Shown: one piece after another, positions 34,375 through 44,200 of the stretch
Numbering within the stretch: position 1 is the stretch's first letter
How the letters are laid out: each line of letters begins with the position of its first letter
DNA from: Rhodamnia argentea
Lineage: Eukaryota; Streptophyta; Magnoliopsida; Myrtales; Myrtaceae
Reading direction: 5' to 3'
DNA: 64,000 nt
NCBI RefSeq assembly: GCF_020921035.1
Contig: NC_063156.1
Coordinates: 27,886,283-27,950,282 of the forward strand
The notes under the pieces: model-generated
Database searches by the model: none
What the model was told of the DNA's origin: nothing
The model's input: the letters and a program-made list of their open reading frames with translations, nothing else
Program-made: the position numbers and the translations under genes

Positions 34375-36365
34375 GCAAGGAAAATTACCTCGTTTCTCGC
34401 TAGCAAATTCTATGCTTTCTCGCGATTCCACACCCCGCTCCGCTTCTCCCCTTTCATGTTACTTTCCTGACGAACCATTTCTCTTCTAAGGTCTCTGAGT
34501 TAATCATGCATCCACATTTTATTATCCTCTCGAATTTTTGTCAAGGACATGTTACGTAGAACTTCTAGGGCATCTTCTGGAAAAAAACTAGATTCGTCCT
34601 AGAAGTAAAGCATAATGTTCTTGTCATGACCGATGAAAAGACAGGCTATATCAAGGAAGATATGCCTTTGCCGAACATCTAAGGCATCGTAATTTATTCT
34701 CGGTTTACTCCGAACTTCCGCTGGAGGAACACTTTCTAGCTTTTTCAATGTGACATCCGACATATCTTTCTTACACCAAGATAGAAGTGAGCCTATAACC
34801 TCAAGAGCTAGTGGAAGATCTTTAGCAATGTCTATCGCCATTTTGGACTGGTTGAAGTACTCATCTAGAGGCTTATCTCTTCTAAAGGCATGTCTGCTAA
34901 AAAGTTGAAGAGATTGATTGGGATCCATGCAATTGAGTTCATAAGTGCAATCCACTTTGGCAATATTGAGAACATCTTTCTTTCGAGTAGTAATAATTAT
35001 GGGTGACCAAATCGGACCGCCCGAACCGGAAACCATCCTGATCGGACCGGTGGTCCGGTTCCCGATTCTAGATGAGTCCGATCTGGTTTTCGGTTCTTAA
35101 TATTAGAATCGGTGGTCGGGTGATCCGGTTCCCGGTTCTAGAGACATAGGATTAGATCGGTCGAATTTTTTTTAATAAAAAAAGGGTAATCGTAATGGGG
35201 ATTCCCCATCAACCAGAGAGAGATAGAGGGTGGTGGGGATGGAAAGAGTGGTTGATGATCTCAACATCGCATCTCTTCTGCCAAAAGACAGCATAGCCAA
35301 AGCAGACATAACATTCCACCTCTGACATCACATCCTTGCACAGGCTGCAGCTAAACGCAGGTGGTATCTTCAAATAATGGAAGGTCAATGGCATTCATGA
35401 CTCGAAAGTCTTGCCTCGAATGGGAATATCTTTTTTCGGATAAAGTCTCAATCACGCGGCCGAAATCCAACCCTACATCACACAAAATCACAATAGAAGG
35501 CCACTTAGTTTCGGTCGATTGGAGGATGAGGGAATGCTCTGGGTGCTAAGAATGTTGCACCTATGGCAGTAGTTCTTCGGCGCACAACATGAGGAGGAAG
35601 ATTTTGCGTCATTCGCAGTAATACATGGGTGTGGTACTGTGGATCCGCCCTCGTAATTCCTAGAAAAGAAAAAGATGCTCTCTGTCCTGGGTATGTGTAG
35701 AAATTTATCATGTTATTGATTTCTTAGAACCGACCAAGAACTGGACCGGACCGACGGTCCTGTCCGGTTCCCGGTTCCTAGGGTGGCCGGTCCGGCCTTG
35801 GTTTTAGCGGTCCCGATTCCCAGTTCTTGAGGGGAATCGGACCAAACCGGTAACCGATGACCCCTAGTAAAAATAAGTTTGCTCCCTTCACCTAACCAAT
35901 CACGATTGCCCACTAGTGCATCCAGATTATTCCTTTCGTCCACATCATCGGGAAGGGGAAGTAACCTTTTACAAGACAACCGATCTTTAATGATCGTCAT
36001 CCCTTCGTCGACATTTCTTATATTGGGGCATATCCCTGGGATGACGTCGGAGATGAGCTGATTTTGCACATACTCAATGCCCTTGAGCTTTAATGTTTCT
36101 CACATGTTGGAAAGAAAGCAACAATTCTCAAAATCTCGTGAAAGCTGATTGTGGCTAATTTTGGCAAGAGTCGTCTTTCCAATGCCGCCCAACCCATGGA
36201 GTCCAATGATCAGTGTTTCGGGGTGTATAAGTGCCTATCTTTTTAATGATTTCATCCACATGATTGTCGATAGGGACCAAGTAGTCGGAGACTCCCAAAG
36301 AAGTCTTTTTTAACTCCCTGAAGACCTCCCTGACAACTCCTCTAGTGAACTCACCTACGTGCCTG
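34375..36365 (-). pseudogene. NB-ARC region of the disrupted TNL
   Basis: The P-loop GLGGIGKTT is encoded at 36169-36195 on the minus strand. Further along come the kinase-2 block (PLPDDVDERNNLDALVG, with Pro where Leu-Val is usual) and NRDWLGEGSKLI. After the hAT-type element, TTRKKDVLNIAKV continues the RNBS-B region, followed by the GLPL-type motif DLPLALEVIGSLL and HIFLDIACLFIG. The reading frame shifts just before the P-loop and a stop follows it. Confidence 0.85.
34998..35866. mobile_element. hAT-type element inserted in the NB-ARC coding region
   Basis: The ends TATGGGTGACC and GATGACCCCTA form an imperfect inverted repeat. The 8-bp flanks GTAATAAT (34990-34997) and GTAAAAAT (35867-35874) match at 7 of 8 bases. 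Subterminal GGTTCC/CCGGTT words place it in the family seen at 4316 and 39680. It is 869 bp. The middle (about 35200-35710) is not GGTTCC-like and could be captured host sequence, but I do not recognise it. Confidence 0.82.
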
Positions 36366-36504
36366 ATAGTCGTAGCAAAAATTCAACAGAAAGAAATTCA
36401 ACTCCTTACCAACGATAGATTAACAAATATCCATGAAAATTTCAATCCGAGGTGCATTGAATCCTAATGAATAGGAGGTATATATTTCAAACAGATTATA
36501 GTAG

Positions 36505-36984
36505 TCACCTTTTGGGCTTGCTTTGTAGATCCCATCCTTTCAAGGACCCGACCTCATTCAGAGCGGCCTTCCACCGGTTGATAGTCTGATCATCGTATTG
36601 CTTCTTGCTTTCGTGCAAAAGGAAGGCCTCTCTGTAACTACCGGTCTGATGTCGAACTTCGAAAGGTGCCACGTCACAGAAAATGGGCATGATCTTCTGT
36701 CCTCGGGTTTTCCCGCGCTCCGCCATCTGGGCTAACTCCTGGAGACACCACTTGCTGGAGGCATGACTTCTGGAGAAGATGGGTATGGAGATCTTGGACT
36801 GATGGATTGCCCCAAGAAGCTCCGCCCCAATCTCTTCCCCGAAGCGGAGTTCCTCGTTGTCCCTGTATGCGCGGATTCCAGCACTATCAGGCCGACATAA
36901 AGGAAATCGGCGATGCCTGCTCGAGTATCGGGGTCCTCTGAAACTTAAGAACACTTCGTGATCAAATCCTGAAGTCATCGCCAT
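36505..36984 (-). pseudogene. TIR exon of the disrupted TNL
   Basis: From MAMTSGFDHEVFLSFRGP the frame continues to a stop at 36505. It includes the TIR motifs AYRDNEELRFGEEIG, SKISIPIFSRSHASSKWCL and IMPIFCDVAPFEVRHQTG. The stretch after FRGP is read in the wrong frame for about 45 bases (36886-36931). The expected end of the exon has no clear donor at the stop, so the exon end is uncertain. Longer than expected 5' reading to 37134 is probably leader. Confidence 0.8.
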
Positions 36985-37254
36985 TTTTGTGAACCTTTGT
37001 TGAAATGTGAGCACAAGAATTCTGGGAATGTTAGCCTTTCGTGAGTTTGGATCGAAGAAACTGAAGCTGCCCTTTCCATTTTCAAAGCGCAGATGATAGA
37101 TGCCCTTGCCAAAATGCCGCAGGAGACTTTTCAATAAAACGAGCTAAAGAAAACTATCAATGGTTAAAGTGGTTGCAGACAGCTAAGGTGTAGAAATATC
37201 TCAGCAACCGCTGCTGAGTTAGCCCGGCTGGCATGAATTCGTTTGTTCGGGGTA

Positions 37255-37490
37255 GCCAAAAATAAATTATATAATGAATATTTTTTTTAAAAAATAATTT
37301 ATTTTTTAATTTACAAAAATGTACAAACGAAATATGTTTTTATTGTTTACGAAATATCTAAACATAAATTGTCGACCATAAAATATTTTTTATTGACTAA
37401 TTATTTCAATCGATACAAACAATCAATTTTATAGAAATACTTTTAAAATTATTTATTCTTCGTGAAATGAACATAGCCTAAATATATTTT
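37255..37490. repeat. AT-rich dispersed repeat
   Basis: Starts after 'gttcggggtagcc' and ends 'cttcgtgaaatgaacatagcc', like the family members at 17345 and 29165. Poorly conserved. Confidence 0.45.
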
Positions 37491-37689
37491 GAAGATTTGT
37501 CACGTATAAAACTTGTTGGTGGATAAACGGGTGCGATCCTCAAAATAGAGAAAAAGAAAGAGTAGATTGCGAGTTCGTAGAAGTTAGTTTGCTTTGAGCA
37601 TTTTTGTGCGTGGTGAGAGAAAATATATTGTGATGGTTGTGGGGGACTATGTTTTAATTGATTGTTGTACTTGGATCACATTTTTATGC

Positions 37690-38110
37690 GGTAATTCTAT
37701 CATAAACCTTTCCATTATATTAATTTAATCCTAAACGCTTTCACATTTTGTCAAATGGAGTGCATCGGACTAATTTTGGTCTAAAATTGTTGACGTAAAT
37801 ACCGGCTGTCCTACGTGGCACGACTGCAAGCATGTTTATAAATTTTATTTTATTTTTCCTTCTCTTAACCTAACTTTTTTTGACTTAGGGTCAGCAAAGG
37901 TTGCCGGTCGACTCTTGCTTGGCTCAAATCTGGCAAGAACGTAGCAGGCCTTGTCGGATCTGAACGAGGGACCGTGCACCCTCACTTTGTCGGACGAGGG
38001 CATCGGGGCTCTCGCTTAGACCCTCACCGGCAACAGCGAGGGCATCCCGACCATCGCCCAATGCCGACGAGGGTTGCTGGCCCTCACCGATCACCGGTGG
38101 CATATGAATA
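37690..38110. repeat. repeat with GC-rich core, member of the 720-1375 family
   Basis: The left arm has the phrases 'cattttgtcaaatgga' and 'ctaattttggtctaaaattg', then 'cctacgtggcac', as in the 720-1375 copy. A GC-rich core with CGAGGGC/CCCTCGC words follows (37890-38100). The right arm is missing or diverged. Confidence 0.5.
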
Positions 38111-38301
38111 CCAGTATCGCATAAAATATATTTATTTTTCTGGAAAATAGGTTAAAATTGGTATTTTCATAATTCAGGATCTCTCTCTATATCTGCATAA
38201 TTGAATTAGGAGAAAGAGTCCCCAAATCAATTCATTAATTGCACTAGTAACTTTTGTTGCAAAAAATTTCAGGCACCGAAGTACATTACCGGAGATTTGA
38301 C

Positions 38302-38542
38302 TAATACGAAAAGACACCTCAAGTGCCAATATTTGTGTACAATGCTCACTTTAGTGCCAATAATCTTTTAAGAACGATTATTTGAGTGCCAACTCCGGTG
38401 AGCGTCCGTCGAAATTTCTAGCAATTGGCACTAAAATGATTGTTTTTTCTCCGATTTGGCACTTAAGTGATCCAAAAAAAATATTGGCACCAAAGTGAAA
38501 GACGTACACAAATATTGACACTTGAGGTGTCGTTTTGCCCTA
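38302..38542. mobile_element. foldback MITE with about 60-bp terminal inverted repeats
   Basis: The first 60 bases and the reverse complement of the last 60 match closely. Both contain GACACCTCAAGTG, CAATATTTGTGTAC and CACTTT-GTGCCAATA. The ends are TAATACGAAAAGACACC and, inverted, TAGGGCAAAACGACACC. Total length is 241 bp. It could fold into a strong hairpin. Superfamily is unresolved; a TA target duplication is possible. Confidence 0.8.
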
Positions 38543-39679
38543 AAGAAACTATTCAATTGCTAAACTCAGAAAATATTTGGCTGAAATAAAATGAACGGAA
38601 TCAAAACGTCTATGTTTAAGCTTTAATAAACATATATTTCCTTGATTAACTCGCATAATGCATGTAAATCGCTGCAAACCTAGCACAAATTGAATGTACA
38701 TCACTATAAATGATGAAATTACAAGCAACAAATCAATAATAGCACAGGCATGCAATTTAGGAAAATTTCAAGTTTTGACATTGGAGCTTGATTCAATCAC
38801 ATCCATATCCATAAGGTAGACCTTATAAATTGTTGCTGCAACCTGCCCATCATACGAAAGGGACAACTTTTATACTTGAGATCTGGGAGGAGTGGCTACG
38901 TTTTTAATCATCAAAGTCTCCCTGCTCAGACCCTTGTGCCCAGGCTAGAATTTACGTAGGCCTGTGAAATGGGTGTGTCGGAATCAAATTTGGGTCGGAT
39001 CGGTGTCGCCGGCCTTCGGCGGGTATCAGTCGGTAGCACCAACACAACAAAAAAGTCTGATGATGCAGATTATGACGACGACAAGGGCCTTAGCCTCCAG
39101 TCTGTTAAACTCTTAACACTGTCACGTATTGCAGGACGCCGACTTTCTTCTCTGTTTCCAGCCTCACCAGGTGCCTCAGGAGGTCTACTGCAACTCGAGA
39201 ATTCGGCTGAGGACCCGAACGGCGAACCTCCCCGTCATCTTAAGGATCCATCAAAGTCGAACTGCATCCGTAGCGGAGCGGAACGCATGCTTCGCATCGG
39301 CCGGCATTGAAGACGTTGGAGGTGCATTTGTTGTTGGGAAGTGGAGAGACGCTTGCTTCCCGACTGGTAGATTTCCAAAAGCCCCGCAGGGAGTAAGGAA
39401 GCCAATGTTCGAATGTGGCCTCCGGTTGATCGTACTGTCCTTCCCTTTTCGTTCTTTCCCCGTTTCTCCTCCATGCTAATGGAAATAGGATCAAAGTAAA
39501 ACTATTATTAAAACTAGATTTGATGCTTTCGGGATAAAATTGAAAAATAAAAAATATAATGCTTGTAGTTTAAATTAGAATACGTCTCCATTATAAAATT
39601 GAAAATTCTAATATTAAATGATTCTTCAATGTGTCGAGGGTAGAGTTGAAAGTTGAAATGTTTTATATGTATATTATAT
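38543..39679. other. intergenic with an unexplained GC-richer ORF region
   Basis: Most is AT-rich. Between about 38950 and 39480 the DNA is richer in GC, and overlapping open frames occur on both strands (38969-39310 and 39129-39479 plus, 39235-39494 minus). None matches a family I recognise. It could be a decayed gene fragment. Confidence 0.35.
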
Positions 39680-40294
39680 TAGGAGTAAGCAAGATGGATC
39701 GACCTGATTGGGAATCGCTTGGACCAAACCAGACAGATGGGTTTGGTCTAGTTCTAATGGTCACCGGTCCGGTTCTCAATTCCTCAAGGTGGAATCGGTG
39801 TTCGAACAGTTCGGTTCTCGGTCCTTGGGGAGAATCGGACCGACGAACCGCCCACCTGGACCGGACAAATTATCAATTTCTTTTTATTTTTTAAATATAA
39901 TTGGTATCCGTTAGAAATGAGATTCTAGGCAAATAAAGGGACTTGGGGACTTGCACATGGAAAAGAATTTCGGTTAAATATTTTCACGTTAAATACAATA
40001 TTATAGTAGGAATGAGATTCACATAATTATGTACAATATCAAACACCGCATTTGATATTCACTGTGATATGGACATCCCCATGTAAATCATGAGAATATT
40101 ATACATAGATATGTGAATATCGAATAAGTCCCTTTTTTTTAAATATATTTTTCCTTTATTTTTATTTTCTTGGTTCCATTGGATCTCCAGGGAACCAGAC
40201 CAGCACATTCGGCCCCGTTCCTGATTCCGAAAAATGAGAATTGGGACCATCGGTCAGGCCCCCGGTTCCTGAGGGAATAACATGCTCGCCCCTA
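39680..40294. mobile_element. hAT-type element, GGTTCC family
   Basis: Ends are TAGGAGTAAGC and GCTCGCCCCTA. The flanking 8-mers are TATTATAT (39672-39679) and AGTTATAT (40295-40302), which share six bases. The subterminal zones have GGTTCC/GGTTCT and CCGGTCC words. It is 615 bp with no transposase. Confidence 0.65.
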
Positions 40295-40464
40295 AGTTAT
40301 ATGTGTTTTAAAAATTGTCTTAGACGGGCTGATTTGAGCTCGCTCGGTGATCTCTCTCAAAAAAAAAAAAAAAAAAAAGGAAAGAAAGAAAGAAAGTTGG
40401 GGCGAATTTATAATTTCTCTAGACGATGAGAAACAATGATTATTCATACGGGGGCTTCAATTAA

Positions 40465-40985
40465 GGCCATGTTTGGTTCAACATTTGGCCAAGGGACTTT
40501 GAGAAAATGCAAATACCTTTGGGTTAAATGCCTTTTTCAAAATGCAAGTAGTGTTTGGTAAAGTATATTTTAAAAGCACATTTGGAAAATAATTTTGGCG
40601 TAAATGTTGTTTGGTAAAAAATGAACTTTGTAAAATATTTTTTCTTTTTGAAAAAAGGCGGTGGCAACTAGCGATCGACGGTGGCTGCGATTGGCGCCCG
40701 ACGGCGGCTGCGACCGGACCGAGGGGGGGGGGGGGAGGGCGACGACCGACGGCTAATGGGCGATGGTGGTGGGCGGCGGCGGCAAGCGAATGTGATAAAA
40801 TTAAAATAATAAAAAAATTATTTGCATTTCGCAAAAGTTCTTTAGCCCAAAGTCCTTTGGAGAGCATTTGAGATGCAGTTGCATCTCCTCAAAGTAAGCC
40901 AAAAAATGAACGAAGTACCATTTATATTTGATCAAAGGATTTTAGAGCCCTAATGCTCATTTGGAATGCTGAATTAAACAGGGCT
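40465..40985. mobile_element. PIF/Harbinger-like MITE
   Basis: The left end GGCCATGTTTGGTTCA and right end TGAATTAAACAGGGCT are imperfect inverted repeats. The flanks are TAA at 40462-40464 and 40986-40988. These termini and a 3-bp TAA/TTA target fit PIF/Harbinger-type MITEs. The middle has a G homopolymer near 40721-40735. The open frames inside are not genes. Confidence 0.55.
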
Positions 40986-41267
40986 TAAAATTCGTCAGGG
41001 GCAAAAATCCAATTATTCAACACCATAAAATGAAGCCAAAAAGGTTTCGCGAGACGGGGCCTCTGCTCTTGGAAAATCACCGATTTTCCCCACTCCTGCG
41101 ATTTTTCTCGAGAAAAAGAAGACGAGAGAGACAGAGAGAGAGACACACACAGACGGGAAGGGAAGGTTTAAGGATTCGCCGGTAACTGGAGACGGCGAGT
41201 TCATCGAAGAAGTGGCGGAGGCGGAGGAGGAGGAGGAGGAGGGTCAAAACACCACTCGCCAACAAAA

Positions 41268-44200
41268 ATGGTGGCTATCTCGACGTGGGTCCGTTACCTC
41301 TGCCACAAGCTCGAGTACTCGGCATATCTCAGTTGGAAGGTCTCGCTCGCTTTTCCTTCCTTTTTCTCGCTGTTTGGATCACCGCGCGCGTGATTCTGCT
41401 GCTTCTGACGCATCATTGGTTCGCTTCGATTTCATTCGTGCTTTCTAATGGCGCGTCATGGGTTCTTTCGATCTCCTATTCGTGCCTTTGGTTTTGTCGG
41501 AATTGCTTTTGTAGTTAATACTGGAGCACCTAATTTTCGCTGAGACTGTTGTTTTTTGAACTGATGGTTTGGGTTTTTATGGGCTGATCGATTCATTGTA
41601 TCGGTTGGGACGATTGGTACATCACTCAGAATGTGCTGTTCCAGATGAAAGTTTGGGTTTTTAGGCTACCAAGCTCCTGTTCCACCCTGTCATTTATGGA
41701 GATATACTGATCTGATTTGGTCCATACACGGGACAATTTGTTTCATTGAATGTGCTCGTGTTCATCAACAATTTGCTTAGCGATTACATTTTGAAAGTTA
41801 TGCGGCGTCACAATTCTTCCTACATGAGTAAAATATTCATGTGATTCTTGTCTTCAAAAATAAATATTCTTCCGTGTGAAGTTCTTGTGTTGGCGCATAT
41901 TGAGTGCCTGCCTTAAACTTTAAAGAAGCGCCTCAAAAATATTAATATGCCTTTAGGTGAAATATAAATATCTGACAGTTTGTATACACGACTCATGCCA
42001 TGAGAGTTAGTATCAGTGGTGGGAAGCATCCCAGACATATGATATGGAAACAAAGAAAACAGAGAATTTGGCAACTGATGCTTAATTTTTTCTTCATTTC
42101 TTTACCTTATGTCTATGGAGTGCATGTTAGCTGAAAATAGCTTTTGAGTGTGTGCAGAGCTATAAAGGTGGCCTAATTACTGATGGACAAGTAGGAGATG
42201 CTATGTGGAGACATCTATTTCAAGGAAGATTGACATACTTGCACTGGCATAAAGGAGAGGAAATGGCTTCCACTGCAGGAGGGCTTATGGGAACTCTTCT
42301 CGTTCGCAAAATTGCACATGCAGATCCAACGTGAGTACACTTTACAGTTTGATTATTAAAAAAAAATCCTCTCTTCCTCCGTTTTCCAAGCTGCTGATTT
42401 AGGCTTGTACAGTTACACCAGAGTTGTCATAACTCTCTTTACTCCAATTTACACGTTAGCGGAAATCTCTGCCAAGGGGAACATACAAGGAGGAACAGAT
42501 TATTTAGTAGCACTTCCAATGTTTGTGGAAATGAGTGGCCATTGTTTACTGACCTGATGGGGCGTCATTTTTTTCCCCCCGTAGGGATAGGCTTTCCCTA
42601 TATGTAACTTTTTCCTGGACATTACTTCCCAACTTTTGGAATGTGAAACTAACCATGTACTACTTCCGGACCTCCTTGAACACATAACCTCAGTTCCAGT
42701 GTGTACGGTTTTTCTTTTCTTTGAATATCTTTTGTCAGCCAAACCCAATATTCACTAGCAATATATTCATTTTTGTGACACCAAATTTTAGTCACTGCAA
42801 CTTATTGGATGGTTAGGATTGAAGTTAAGAAAACAAGACTAGATAACAGAGAAGACGGCAATGAGAGAGAATGTGTGTTTAAGTCTCCTTAGGTGTCACA
42901 CTTGAAACTAAATGGCAGGGCGAGTTAATGGAAGTTCTCAAAACAATGTAACAGATGATAACCTTATGGGTACAGCCAAGATAATCTCTAGTTTATAGCT
43001 TTAGAACCTACTTTATCCATTCTCTAGTACATAGTTATGCTACCATACGCAAATATATGTTGAACAGTCCTATATGCCTGACAGGCACTTGTCTTCAAGA
43101 AAAGTTGCATGCTTTAGCTTGTTAACTACCATAATGGCTGGTGCTCATTTAATAGATAATTAAGTGCCGAAGCAATTTATGTGATTAGCAATAATAGTTG
43201 GAGTTTTTTTGCTTGAGCCGATAGTTTAGCATGCACATTGGCACACATGATTCCCAAATTTGTATGCATGTTTAAGTTCTGGAGCTATAAGGGTAGGAGT
43301 TGTTTAATAGATAGCTCATGGCTTCACTCAAAGAGTAAGGTTTGAATGCATATTCATTTGCAGCTAATAGTTACTCAGCAATTCCACATTATTGGAACTT
43401 GTCATTTTTCTTTAGCAGAAGTATCTTGACGTTTTTCTTTTAACTTCGAATAGATATAATCATTCTGAGGATCTGATTGTTTGTCTTTCACGCTAAATGC
43501 TTGGGTTACTCATACGGACTGCCCATGTTCTCAGTTTCAGTTTCTTGGGTTTGATATCGCAATCCCTCAGTTCTTGTTTTGTGAGTTTGATTACATATTA
43601 TTAAAAAGTATCATTTTGACAATTTTTGGCTGCCCTGCATTTGGGTCGCCTTCACTGTGTACATATAACTTTGTTCTACAGTGCCACATGAATCTTTTTC
43701 TAATGTTCACATACTTTCCTTTTCAAAATCTGTCTCTGTGTCCTCTTTCACCCACATGCACACATGGTACTGTGGAAAAGTAAACTTAAACCTATTAAAA
43801 TAGCAATTTCTCGGAGTTCACTACTTTTCAAGTGGAGATCTATGATTTGGTGTGTGTACCTTGGCATGAAGAGGTAAAAAAAATCTCTGAAGCACATGTT
43901 TTCCAATCATCTCTCCTCTCAGCACTGGCTTCTTTTTTTTTGGGTTGCTGCGGGCCCGGGGGGGCCTTTGTTTTGGTGGTTGCGTCGAGTTGTAAGATAA
44001 TTAGCGAGCAGCTTTTATTTAATCATGTATTGAGAAGTACTGACCAACGTATAAACACATTCAATTGGGTCCACAGTGGCTGAAGCGGTTGATAATCTAA
44101 GAAAATTCTAATCATGGTGTCATAAACTGAATTTCAGAGCTTGCATTATAAAGATTTTAACTTTTTGTCAACCATCCTTGACTAGAGCTCATGATTTGTT

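Larger units (their letters stand above)
29662..36984 (-). pseudogene. TIR-NB-LRR resistance gene, disrupted
   Basis: On the minus strand the parts come in the order TIR (36505-36984), NB-ARC (about 36365-34400, interrupted) and LRR (31490-29662), the architecture of intracellular plant immune receptors. It is broken by a 2725-bp LTR insertion (31645-34369), an 869-bp hAT-type insertion (34998-35866), a frame change before the P-loop, a TGA in the region after it (near 36100), further damage after 34600, and a TAG in the LRR (30475-30477). A pair of compensating shifts garbles part of the TIR. No functional receptor can be made, though short TIR-only or LRR-only products remain possible. Confidence 0.9.
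37135..38301. other. intergenic repeats, no gene seen
   Basis: Contains an AT-rich dispersed repeat (37255-37490) and a foldback repeat with GC-rich core (37690-38110). No protein-coding signal was recognised. Confidence 0.5.

Noticed and set aside
43481..44083. Two open frames of 83-100 codons
   Set aside because: They lie in intron 2 of the IMP-like gene and have no protein-like features.
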